Assembly (NCBI GenBank): GCA_035528415.1
Contig: DATKYQ010000044.1
Coordinates: 6,749-70,748, forward strand
Source: DATKYQ01 sp035528415
GTDB lineage: Bacteria; Myxococcota; B64-G9
Direction of reading: 5' to 3'
DNA: 64,000 nt
Part shown: piece by piece, positions 43,047-49,841 of the stretch
How positions within the stretch are numbered: the first letter of the stretch is position 1
How the letters are laid out: every line of letters starts with the position of its first letter
Notes under the pieces: generated by a model
Told to the model about the DNA's origin: nothing
What the model saw: the letters and a program-made list of their open reading frames with translations, nothing else
Database searches by the model: none
Made by a program: the position numbers and the translations under genes

Positions 43047-43835
43047 CTACTTTTCAGACGCCTTCAGATCCTGGTACATCTCGTAGGCCTGTCCGGCCGG
43101 CAGGTTCTTGTGAACAACGGCGCGCACCGCCTTGATCATGGCCACCGGGGAATCTGACTGGAAGACGTTGCGGCCCATGTCCACCCCGGCGGCGCCGTCG
43201 CCCACGGCGTTGGCGGCCATTTCTAAAGCATCCTTCTCGGGCATCTTCTTGCCGCCGGCGATCACCACCGGAACCGGAGTGGCGGCAATGATTTTCGAAA
43301 AATTCTCGCAGTAGTATGTTTTCACCATGTGGCTGCCGATCTCGACGGCCATCCGGCAACACAGCCCCAGATAGCGGGCATCCCGGGCCATCTCGCGGCC
43401 CACCGCGGTCACGGTCATGACGGGGATGCCGTACTTGTTGCCCCAGTCGGCGAGCTTGCCCAGGTTGATAAGCGTCTGGTGCTCGCCCGGTGTGCCGACG
43501 AAGATGGACAGGGTGATGCCGCAGACATTGAGCCTGATTGCATCTTCAATGTCGCAGGTGAGGCCTTCGTTGGAAAGTTCTGTGAGAATGCTGTTGCCCC
43601 CCGAGACGCGCAACATGATCGGCACGTCGCTGTCGGGGTCGACACAGATGCGCAGCATTCCCCTTGTGATCATCAGGGTGTCGGCGTACGGCAGTAAGGG
43701 GTCGATCGTGCTCTTGAGATCCCTAAGGCCGGTGGTGGGTCCCTGAAAGTAGCCGTGGTCCACGGCCAGCATGACGATCCGTCCGGTATCGGGTTTGATC
43801 ATCCGCGCCATTCTGTTCTTCATTCCCCATTCCAT
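43047..43835 (-). CDS. LsrF/DhnA-type class I aldolase or thiolase
   Basis: 262 residues, start ATG with AGGAGGAAG upstream. The sequence follows LsrF closely: VMLAVDHGYFQGPTTGL near the start, TLMITRGMLR, the GIPVMTVTAVGREMARDARY block, MVKTYYCENF with Schiff-base Lys172, VPVVIAGGKKMPE, and GVDMGRNVFQSDSPVAM. LsrF uses CoA to split 3-hydroxy-2,4-pentanedione-5-phosphate to acetyl-CoA and DHAP; relatives are class I fructose-bisphosphate or transaldol-type aldolases. It has no encapsulation peptide. It begins a two-gene unit with the alcohol dehydrogenase immediately downstream of the DeoC fusion. A triose-phosphate- and acetyl-CoA-linked enzyme fits a microcompartment handling sugar phosphates. 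Confidence 0.85.
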   Translation of the reverse strand: MEWGMKNRMARMIKPDTGRIVMLAVDHGYFQGPTTGLRDLKSTIDPLLPYADTLMITRGMLRICVDPDSDVPIMLRVSGGNSILTELSNEGLTCDIEDAIRLNVCGITLSIFVGTPGEHQTLINLGKLADWGNKYGIPVMTVTAVGREMARDARYLGLCCRMAVEIGSHMVKTYYCENFSKIIAATPVPVVIAGGKKMPEKDALEMAANAVGDGAAGVDMGRNVFQSDSPVAMIKAVRAVVHKNLPAGQAYEMYQDLKASEK

Positions 43836-43865
43836 GTTCTTCCTCCTTCATGGTTCGAGAGTGCA

Positions 43866-43893
43866 ATCTTATGCAACGCAGTATGGAAGTCAA
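43866..43893 (-). promoter_or_regulatory. Candidate promoter for the LsrF-like/alcohol dehydrogenase unit
   Basis: On the minus strand, TTGACT and TAAGAT are separated by 16 bases, about 30 bases upstream of the gene's start. It lies in a 191-base gap after the DeoC fusion, so the LsrF-like gene may be expressed separately from the main microcompartment operon. Confidence 0.5.
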
Positions 43894-43923
43894 GCTGCTC
43901 AGCGAACGACGATCCGCCTCTCG

Positions 43924-43951
43924 TTGACACCCCGATATCGGGACTTAGATT
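43924..43951 (+). promoter_or_regulatory. Plus-strand promoter overlapping perfect palindrome
   Basis: TTGACA and TAGATT with a 16-base spacer. The perfect 12-base palindrome CCCGATATCGGG (43931-43942) fills most of the spacer, a typical position for a repressor operator. A strong GGGAGG and an ATG follow, but the reading frame soon runs antisense to the DeoC gene. The gene once served may have been lost or the transcript may be antisense. Confidence 0.4.
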
Positions 43952-44026
43952 GTTCTACAGGAAAGACGGGAGGTCGCCATGGCTGGCATAAAAAACCATT
44001 CTGGCCTGCCCGAATTGCATCGCCCG

Positions 44027-45472
44027 TCAGTTCCCCTTCTGGCCGGCAGACTGGCCGGTGGCGATGGCCACCGAGGCCGAGGCGCCGATACGCGTGGCGC
44101 CGGCCGCCACCATGGCCTCGGCCGTCTGACGATCCTTGATGCCTCCCGAGGCCTTGACGCCCATCTCGGGCCCGACCGTCTCGCGCATCAGGGCAATGTC
44201 CTCGACTGTGGCCCCGCCCCCGCCGAAGCCGGTCGAGGTCTTTACGAAATTCGCCCCGGCCATCTTGGCCAGCAGGCAGGCCTTGACGATCTCCTCCTTG
44301 GCGAGCAGGGCGGTCTCGAGGATCACCTTGACCAGCGCCTGGCCGCGGGAGGCGTTGACGACTCCCTCGATGTCCCGGCGCACCAGTTCGTCGTCACCCG
44401 ATTTCAGGGCCCCGACGTTGATGACCATGTCGATCTCTCTGGCCCCGTTGGCGATGGCGTCGCGTGTCTCCATGGCCTTGGACGTCGGTGTCGTCGCGCC
44501 CAGCGGAAAGCCGATCACTGTGCAAACCTTGACGTCGCTGCCGGCCAGCAACCGGGCGCACAAGGCCACCCGACCGGGATTGACGCACACCGAGGCGAAG
44601 TGGAACTGCCTGGCCTCGGCGCACAATTTATGAAACTGATCTTCGGTGGCGTCCGGCTTGAGCAGGGTGTGATCGATCATGCGGCTGATGTCGCCTGAGA
44701 CAGGCTGCGCCCCAATCGAGGATCCAACACGCGCGGCGCCGCCTTCTACCAGCTTGCTGACCGCCTCTGGGTTGTTCTCGATGCACAGCCCGCAAGAGCT
44801 GCACTCGCCGATGGTCGCCAGCGTGCAAGCCGGGTTGGGCTTTTGCTCGCCCGTAACGGGATCGACGATTGTTCCCGGGCCGGTCATTTTATCGACGTCG
44901 CACAGGCACACGCCCAGCGCCGCAAGCTGTTTCTCGATGTCGGCGATCTTTTGCCTGACGGCGGCCGGCGCCGCGGCCGGCTCGATCTCGGCGGCAAACA
45001 GCGAGTCACGCGCGGCCACCACCGTGATTCCGCGCATCAGTCCATAGATTGCCAAGATGCAAACCAGGCTGTCGGGCAGCATGGTCAGCAGCTTCGAAGC
45101 TGCGTTGAGCGACATGTTCGGCAGGTAGATTACACCGACGCCGTCGAGCAACTTCCAGACGTCGCCCTCGGTGAGAACCTCGGCTTCGGGGGCGGCCCGG
45201 CGTACGGCCGGCACGCCGACAATCTTCTGCGCCGAGGAAGAGAGAACCACCTTGCAGTCCTCGCAGCAGTCGCAGATCTTGCCTACTTGCGAAAGCGCCT
45301 CTGTGAGCCTGCGGTTGCCGCCGGTGAGCAGGACCAGCACGCGTTTGCCCTTGGGCGTCGCGGGCGGTATCCAGCCGCTGTCCATTCTCTTCTCGCCTTC
45401 CGTGGACGGGGACGGCCCCAGCCGTTTGATCACTTCCGCGGATATCCTGCGAACCAGATCGTCGGAATCCAT
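44027..45472 (-). CDS. Fusion of flavoprotein-like/cysteine module with deoxyribose-phosphate aldolase, BMC cargo
   Basis: 481 residues. The first 18, MDSDDLVRRISAEVIKRL, form an amphipathic helix of the encapsulation-peptide type, followed by a Pro/Gly-rich linker. Residues 43-160 resemble a flavoprotein-like Rossmann domain (KRVLVLLTGGNRRLTEAL), with a cysteine cluster CDCCEDC near 67-73. A second cluster, near residues 215-229, reads CTLATIGECSSCGLC and could bind an iron-sulfur cluster. Residues 265-475 are a complete DeoC domain: MIDHTLLKPDAT, Asp348 in EIDMVINVG, Schiff-base Lys411 in NFVKTSTGF and Lys440 in GVKASGGI. DeoC splits 2-deoxyribose 5-phosphate to acetaldehyde and glyceraldehyde 3-phosphate. 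The fusion is unusual and places aldehyde production inside the shell. It is last in the main operon, behind a GC-rich hairpin. Confidence 0.88.
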   Translation of the reverse strand: MDSDDLVRRISAEVIKRLGPSPSTEGEKRMDSGWIPPATPKGKRVLVLLTGGNRRLTEALSQVGKICDCCEDCKVVLSSSAQKIVGVPAVRRAAPEAEVLTEGDVWKLLDGVGVIYLPNMSLNAASKLLTMLPDSLVCILAIYGLMRGITVVAARDSLFAAEIEPAAAPAAVRQKIADIEKQLAALGVCLCDVDKMTGPGTIVDPVTGEQKPNPACTLATIGECSSCGLCIENNPEAVSKLVEGGAARVGSSIGAQPVSGDISRMIDHTLLKPDATEDQFHKLCAEARQFHFASVCVNPGRVALCARLLAGSDVKVCTVIGFPLGATTPTSKAMETRDAIANGAREIDMVINVGALKSGDDELVRRDIEGVVNASRGQALVKVILETALLAKEEIVKACLLAKMAGANFVKTSTGFGGGGATVEDIALMRETVGPEMGVKASGGIKDRQTAEAMVAAGATRIGASASVAIATGQSAGQKGN

Positions 45473-45491
45473 AGGTGTCCTCCACTACGGG

Positions 45492-45523
45492 CGGACCCGG
45501 GGCGTTCCCGGGCCCGGGCTCCG
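45492..45523 (-). promoter_or_regulatory. GC-rich hairpin between shell gene and DeoC fusion
   Basis: CGGA-G-CCCGGG and CCCGGG-TCCG (minus sense) form a ten-base-pair stem with one bulge. No T-run follows, so it is more likely an mRNA processing or stability element that sets the ratio of shell protein to aldolase than a terminator. It ends about 20 bases before the ribosome-binding region of the DeoC fusion. Confidence 0.45.
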
Positions 45524-45556
45524 CATGGGACGAAGTTATCCCAGGCTCGGCCGTAA

Positions 45557-45573
45557 CCCTCACACTGCGAGGG
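45557..45573 (-). promoter_or_regulatory. Small hairpin in the BMC-H/DeoC intergenic region
   Basis: CCCTC and GAGGG flank a seven-base loop. Together with the stronger hairpin nearer the DeoC start, it makes this the most structured intergenic RNA of the microcompartment operon. Confidence 0.3.
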
Positions 45574-45613
45574 CCGCTGAGAAACGCGGAAACCACGGCA
45601 CGAGCGGCGCCGA

Positions 45614-45901
45614 TTACTTGCCGGCGGTCTTGGGCAGGATGCCTTCCACGTCGCCGTGCGGACGCGGGATGACATGCACCGACACCAACTCGCCGACCTT
45701 CTTGGCCGCCACCGCGCCGGCTTCCACCGCGGCCTTGACCGCGCCGACGTCGCCGCGCACCATGACGGTCACGAACCCGCCGCCGATGAACTCCTTGCCT
45801 ACCAGGGACACCTTAGCTGCCTTGACCATTGCGTCGGCCGCCTCGATTGCGCCCACCAAGCCTTTGGTCTCGATCATTCCCAGCGCTTCTTTCGACTCCA
45901 C
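45614..45901 (-). CDS. BMC-H hexameric shell protein (PduA/EutM type)
   Basis: 95 residues, starting at GTG with GGAGG seven bases upstream. The sequence is a single BMC domain: ALGMIETKGLVGAIEAADAM, VKAAKVSLVGKEFIGGGFVT with the pore loop, VMVRGDVGAVKAAVEAGAVA, and VHVIPRPHGDVEGILP at the C-terminus. Six copies form the flat hexagonal tile that makes most of the shell facets; the central pore (GGG here in place of the common GSG) passes small metabolites. It is the only BMC-H gene in the locus, so all hexamers should be the same. It sits between a BMC-P gene and the DeoC fusion and is likely the most abundant product of the operon. Confidence 0.95.
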   Translation of the reverse strand: MESKEALGMIETKGLVGAIEAADAMVKAAKVSLVGKEFIGGGFVTVMVRGDVGAVKAAVEAGAVAAKKVGELVSVHVIPRPHGDVEGILPKTAGK

Positions 45902-45923
45902 GTCAAACCTCCGTCTGTTGAAC

Positions 45924-46226
45924 TTAGGGATTCCAGATCTTCACACGGCCGCCGGGTTCTTCCTCGACGGCCAACTCATCCACGTATCCAACTATGGTCG
46001 CATCCACCGGGGGCTTGTCGCCTAAAGCGATGGCCGCGTCCCTCTTCATGACCAGGTAAACCACATCGCCGGGCCCGGCGCAACGAATCCCGTCGACTGC
46101 GACGAACGCTTCGCCCGAGGGCCGCAGGTTTTGGTCGAGCCCCTGAACGACCAGAAGCCTGAGACCCTCGAGTTCGGGGTCCTTGATCGTCGCCACTACG
46201 CGCCCGATGACTTTTCCCAAGCGCAT
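45924..46226 (-). CDS. BMC-P pentameric vertex protein (EutN/CcmL family), copy 1
   Basis: 100 residues from an ATG; a longer frame upstream overlaps the RpiB gene and is not real. The EutN/CcmL signature is clear: MRLGKVIGRVVATIKDPELE, LLVVQGLD, AVDGIRCAGPGDVVYLVM, and DATIVGYVDELAVEE. Pentamers of this family cap the twelve vertices of the icosahedral shell. The C-terminus (PGGRVKIWNP) is distinct from the other two copies. It lies seven bases downstream of the RpiB-family gene and 22 bases upstream of the BMC-H start. Confidence 0.92.
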   Translation of the reverse strand: MRLGKVIGRVVATIKDPELEGLRLLVVQGLDQNLRPSGEAFVAVDGIRCAGPGDVVYLVMKRDAAIALGDKPPVDATIVGYVDELAVEEEPGGRVKIWNP

Positions 46227-46233
46227 ACCTTGC

Positions 46234-46698
46234 CTACCCTTCCCGAACGCGATTCTCGACCGCGGTGATCTTGTCGAGCCTTTGCTGGTGCCGTCCACCG
46301 GCATAGTCGGTCTCAAGCCAGAGCTTGGCCAGATCCTTGGCCAGGCCCGGGCCGAGAACTTGTCCGCCCAGGCAGAGCACGTTGGCGTCGTTGTGCACCC
46401 GGCTGCTCTTGACACCGAAGGCATCGTATCCGGCAATCGCCCTGATACCCGGCAGCTTGTTGGCCACGATGGCGCTGGCCTGCCCTATGCCGTCAATCAT
46501 GATGCCCCGGCAATCCGCGGAAACCCGCGAAGCTCCGGCCACGGCCTGCGCCACCAAAAAGGCGAAATCGGGATAATCGCAAGCATCCTTCCCGTGACAG
46601 CCGAAGTCGCGCACCTCGTGCCCAAGTTCCACCAGAAATGTCTTCAGCGACTCTTTCAGTTGGTAGCCACCGTGGTCGCTGCCGATAAAAATCTTCAT
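46234..46698 (-). CDS. RpiB-family sugar-phosphate isomerase with altered active site
   Basis: 154 residues from the ATG that overlaps the upstream stop by one base (TGATG); a GTG one codon earlier is possible. RpiB/LacAB features are present: MKIFIGSDHGGYQLKESL with Asp8 and His9, ANKLPGIRAIAGYDAF, RVHNDANVLCLGG with His102, and GGRHQQRLDKI. In E. coli RpiB the catalytic base is a cysteine in CGTGxG; here the position reads IDGIGQAS, with Asp69 for Cys and Ile71 for Thr. The glutamate used by mycobacterial RpiB is not evident either. The protein may act on another sugar phosphate or use a different base. It has no N-terminal encapsulation peptide. RpiB-family members also act on tetrulose phosphates, as EryI does. 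Confidence 0.9.
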   Translation of the reverse strand: MKIFIGSDHGGYQLKESLKTFLVELGHEVRDFGCHGKDACDYPDFAFLVAQAVAGASRVSADCRGIMIDGIGQASAIVANKLPGIRAIAGYDAFGVKSSRVHNDANVLCLGGQVLGPGLAKDLAKLWLETDYAGGRHQQRLDKITAVENRVREG

Positions 46699-47567
46699 CA
46701 CGCCTTCTCCCGGGCCGTAATGGCGATGATTTCACTCAACGCTTCGGGATTCAAGCCCGCTCCTCCCACCAGGAAACCGTCGCAGTCCGGCATTCGCGCA
46801 AGATCCCCGGCGCTGCCGACACCGACGCTGCCCCCGTAGAGCAGGCGCGACCGTTCGGCCCAGGCATGTGAAAACAACTCGCCCAACCTGTCGCGGATGA
46901 AAACCAGGGCCTCCTGGACCTGGGAGGGCGAGGCGACCAGTCCGCTGCCGATGGCCCAGATCGGCTCGTAGGCCACTACGATCTCCTGCGGATCGGGTGC
47001 CGGCTGCCCCAGCCCGGAAAGCGCCAGCGTGAGCTGGGCGCGCAGCACGCGGAAGGTCGCGCCCCGCTCGCGCTCTTCAAGCCGCTCGCCGACGCACAGA
47101 ACAGGAGTCAGGCCTGCGGACAGCGCGGCGAGCAGCTTGCGGCGCACCAGTTCGTCGTCCTCGCCGGCCGCCCGGCGCTCGGAATGTCCCACGATCACGT
47201 AGCTCGCGCCGGCATCCTTTATCATCTCGGCGCTGTGCTCCCCTGTATGCGCGCCGGAGTGTTCCGGGTGCAGATCCTGGGCGCCCAGGCTGACATGCGT
47301 GCCGTTGGAGAGCGCGCCGCGCAACACCGGCAGCAGCACCAGCGGCGGGCACAACAGCGTGTCCACTCCGCTGTCCGCGTGAGGATTCAGTTTGGCCGCG
47401 TAGCGCCGCGCGTCCTCGGCCAGCAAGTTCATTTTCCAGTTGGCGGCGATCAGCGGCCGGCGACCGCCGCTGGCGGATAACCGATGTATATCTGCATCGC
47501 CCGCGGCCATGGTCTCGTAGACCACCTGGCGCACCACCCGTTCCACTCTGTCCCGCAGGTCGCTCAC
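46698..47567 (-). CDS. Triosephosphate-isomerase-family protein with N-terminal encapsulation peptide
   Basis: 289 residues from a GTG overlapping the upstream BMC-P stop (GTGA), against about 250 for ordinary TPI. The extra N-terminus MSDLRDRVERVVRQVVYET is an amphipathic helix like those on the other cargo proteins, joined by a Gly/Ser/Ala linker to RRPLIAANWKMN. Catalytic residues are all present: Asn43 and Lys45, His128 in VIVGHSERR, Glu201 in AYEPIWAIGSG. Loop 6 reads AIGSGLVAS rather than the usual AIGTGKxA, and VGGAGL replaces VGGASL at the phosphate site. It may interconvert the triose phosphates inside the shell, or a tetrulose phosphate as EryH does. A chromosomal housekeeping TPI is not in the window. 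Confidence 0.92.
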   Translation of the reverse strand: MSDLRDRVERVVRQVVYETMAAGDADIHRLSASGGRRPLIAANWKMNLLAEDARRYAAKLNPHADSGVDTLLCPPLVLLPVLRGALSNGTHVSLGAQDLHPEHSGAHTGEHSAEMIKDAGASYVIVGHSERRAAGEDDELVRRKLLAALSAGLTPVLCVGERLEERERGATFRVLRAQLTLALSGLGQPAPDPQEIVVAYEPIWAIGSGLVASPSQVQEALVFIRDRLGELFSHAWAERSRLLYGGSVGVGSAGDLARMPDCDGFLVGGAGLNPEALSEIIAITAREKA

Positions 47568-47881
47568 TTGTGTGCACCCTCCCCGGCCGGCGCCTCGAGC
47601 GCCAGGCGTTCGCCGCGCACCCGGACCTGATCGATCACCCCAACGATGATCGCTTCGCAAGGCGCGCTATCGCTGCCGAGCACCTGCCGGGCGCTCTTGC
47701 CTTCCTCGACCACCAGGACGTAGTCACCAACGCCCGCCTGGGCGGCGTCGATGGCGATAAAAGCAGGATCGGTCTGCCGCCCCTTGCTGTCGATCGGGCC
47801 GACGAACATCAGCTTACAGCCGACATGATCCGGATGCTTGACTGTCGCAACCAGCGACCCGATGACCCTCGCGATTTTCAA
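47564..47881 (-). CDS. BMC-P pentameric vertex protein (EutN/CcmL family), copy 2
   Basis: 105 residues. Signature blocks are MKIARVIGSLVATVKHPDH, KLMFVGPIDSKGRQTDPAFI, AIDAAQAGVGDYVLVVEEG and CEAIIVGVIDQVRVRGERLA. The insertion of a Ser-rich segment (KSARQVLGSDSAP) before the last strand is usual in the family. The stop overlaps the GTG start of the TPI-family gene, so shell vertex and cargo are translationally coupled. The gene is 29 bases from the BMC-T gene upstream. Three paralogous vertex proteins in one locus may tune vertex composition. Confidence 0.93.
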   Translation of the reverse strand: MKIARVIGSLVATVKHPDHVGCKLMFVGPIDSKGRQTDPAFIAIDAAQAGVGDYVLVVEEGKSARQVLGSDSAPCEAIIVGVIDQVRVRGERLALEAPAGEGAHK

Positions 47882-47910
47882 GTCAATCTCCTTATCCGTC
47901 CATCAGGCGA

Positions 47911-48474
47911 TCACAACAACTTCGCAACCAGGTCGGGATGCGGGGCCGGGATCACGGTCGTAGCCAACAGCAAGCCGTGATCGCGGGCCGCACGCTGTCC
48001 GGCCTCGACGGCCGCCCTGACGGCGGATACCTCGCCGGTCAGCAGCACATAGCCCTTGCCTCCCAGTGCCCGGGCCAGACGGATCTCGAGCAAGTCGACC
48101 CGGGCGCTCTTGACCGCCTGGTCGCCGGCGATGATCGCCGCAGCCAGCGAAAAAGTCTCGATCACTCCCAGGGCGGCGATGCCGGCCGGCACGGTCGTAG
48201 CGCTGAAGGCATCGAGTACCTGCGGATGAACGTTGGGAATGACGATCTCGTCCACTAAGCTGTCTCTGGCCTCGGTCTTCCCGGCCGCGACCGCGGCCTG
48301 CGTATCGGCCACCGCTCCACCGATGATTGTCAGGTACTTGCCCGGGCAGACCGGGCTGGAAAACAGCAGACGCACCCGGGCGGCCTTGAGCATGGCATCA
48401 GCCGCCCGGATTCCCGTGACCACGCTGCTGGTCTCGACACAACCAATCGCCTGCTCATTTTTTTTCTCGACCAC
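47911..48474 (-). CDS. BMC-T trimeric shell protein with pore cysteine (PduT-like)
   Basis: 187 residues containing two fused BMC domains, so trimers mimic a hexamer. Domain 1 has AIGCVETSSVVTGIRAADAM and the loop SPVCPGKYLTIIGG with Cys43. Domain 2 starts at GVIETFSLAAAIIAGDQAV and ends with TTVIPAPHPDLVAKLL. In PduT the equivalent cysteine (ICPGK motif) of each subunit binds a [4Fe-4S] cluster at the threefold pore, and the motif is conserved here. This would allow electrons to cross the shell. It directly follows the PduS-like gene by three bases, and PduS and PduT interact in the propanediol system. No second BMC-T gene is in the locus. Confidence 0.92.
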   Translation of the reverse strand: MVEKKNEQAIGCVETSSVVTGIRAADAMLKAARVRLLFSSPVCPGKYLTIIGGAVADTQAAVAAGKTEARDSLVDEIVIPNVHPQVLDAFSATTVPAGIAALGVIETFSLAAAIIAGDQAVKSARVDLLEIRLARALGGKGYVLLTGEVSAVRAAVEAGQRAARDHGLLLATTVIPAPHPDLVAKLL

Positions 48475-48477
48475 GGT

Positions 48478-49830
48478 TTACTCCACGTCGATGGTGACGG
48501 CCGTCGGACTGACTTCGGCCACCCGTCCGGCAAGGCCGGTGTGTACGCATGCGCCCAGAGCGTCCCCGGGGACCTCTCCCAACAGCTCTCCGGCCGCTAC
48601 ATTCTGGCCGGCTTCTACCACGGCCTGTGCCGGCTGGCCGGCATGTTGCTTCAACGGTATGGTCAGGCGCGTCAGCTCGATTTCAAATGCAGCCCGGGGC
48701 GCCGGGCGATCGTAGGCGTCTAGGCCCAGGCGGGCAATCAGGCGTTTGGAAGGCACCCTGCGTAACGGACTGAATTCGCGTTCCGCCGATGTCACCGCCG
48801 GCTGCGGGCGAGGCATCCCGGCTTCCGTAAGTCGCCCTACAAACTCTTTGTTCATGGCGCACGGGTCGAGATTCATCACACAACCATAGGCCGTACATAA
48901 CCCGCAGCCTGAGCAGAGAAAGGCCCCCGTGTAAGCCTGCAGATCCTCGCTCACGCTCGCGGCCAGGTTACGCATCAGTCGGTCGGGATAGAGCCGGTGG
49001 CCAAGCAAGTTGCGCGGGCAAATTTCGGTGCACAGCATGCACTTCAGACAAGCCGAGCGCGCCAGGTGAATTTGGCGCTCGACTGTCCGCCGTCGACGTG
49101 TGACCTGCGGGTGATCCGCGGGAAGCACGAGCATAAGGCTTGTGGTCTTGGTTACTACTGAGGAACTCTCGTCCACGATCGAACCCATCATCGGCCCGCC
49201 GGAAATGACTACTGCCGATTCGCAGGCTGCTCCCCCGGCCGCTTCCAGCAGAGCCGACAAGGGAGTTCCAAGCGGCACGCGGAAGGTGGCCGGGCTCCCG
49301 ACCGCGCCCGCCAGGCTGACGTAGCGGTGCGTGACAGGCTGCCGGCCGTCGACGGCCGCGGCCACATCGATCAGGGTAGAGACATTCGACACCACGGCGC
49401 CCACCGCGAGCGGCAGGCCGAACTCGGGAATTACACGATCGAGCACCTCGCGTACCAGCACAAACTCGTCCCCGGCCGGGTAAAAGTCATCCAGCAGGCG
49501 CAACTCAATCTTCTCGCCAATATTGCCGAGTTTGATTGCCTCGCCGAGCGCATCGATCGCTGGGGCGTATTTTTTCTTGAGCGCCACGATCCCGCGCCGG
49601 GCACCGGTGATCTCCATGGCGATCTGCAGCCCGCGCAGCACCTCGCGGGGCTTCGAGGCCATGCGCTGCTGGTCGACCCGCGCCAGCGGCTCACACTCGG
49701 CCCCGTTACCGATGACTACCTCCACCTGCGCTGCATACTTGACATGGGTGGGGAAACCCCCGCCTCCGGCGCCGACCACGCCGGCCGTGCGAATTCTTTC
49801 GAGCCACTCTTTTACAGAACCATGGACCAA
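48478..49830 (-). CDS. PduS-like iron-sulfur flavoprotein (RnfC family)
   Basis: 450 residues. The N-terminus has the glycine-rich AGVVGAGGGGFPTHVKY that binds the flavin/NADH site, followed by VIGNGAECEPL. An SLBB-like stretch is seen near residues 170-200. Two [4Fe-4S] motifs follow, CLKCMLCTEIC (Cys261, 264, 267, 271) and CSGCGLCTAYGC (Cys306, 309, 312, 317). A C-terminal lipoyl-like hammerhead (VVEAGQNVAAGELLGEVPG) matches PduS. In the propanediol shell PduS reduces cobalamin. No B12-dependent enzyme is present here, so the likely role is to reoxidise NADH made by the aldehyde dehydrogenase and to hand electrons to the cysteine-pored BMC-T. Confidence 0.92.
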   Translation of the reverse strand: MVHGSVKEWLERIRTAGVVGAGGGGFPTHVKYAAQVEVVIGNGAECEPLARVDQQRMASKPREVLRGLQIAMEITGARRGIVALKKKYAPAIDALGEAIKLGNIGEKIELRLLDDFYPAGDEFVLVREVLDRVIPEFGLPLAVGAVVSNVSTLIDVAAAVDGRQPVTHRYVSLAGAVGSPATFRVPLGTPLSALLEAAGGAACESAVVISGGPMMGSIVDESSSVVTKTTSLMLVLPADHPQVTRRRRTVERQIHLARSACLKCMLCTEICPRNLLGHRLYPDRLMRNLAASVSEDLQAYTGAFLCSGCGLCTAYGCVMNLDPCAMNKEFVGRLTEAGMPRPQPAVTSAEREFSPLRRVPSKRLIARLGLDAYDRPAPRAAFEIELTRLTIPLKQHAGQPAQAVVEAGQNVAAGELLGEVPGDALGACVHTGLAGRVAEVSPTAVTIDVE

Positions 49831-49841
49831 GCCAGCTCCTC

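Noticed and set aside
43979..44698. Plus-strand open frame of 239 codons with an excellent ribosome-binding site
   Set aside because: After about 16 codons it is antisense to the conserved DeoC domain, so the protein is not credible. The start region is noted as a possible gene remnant instead.
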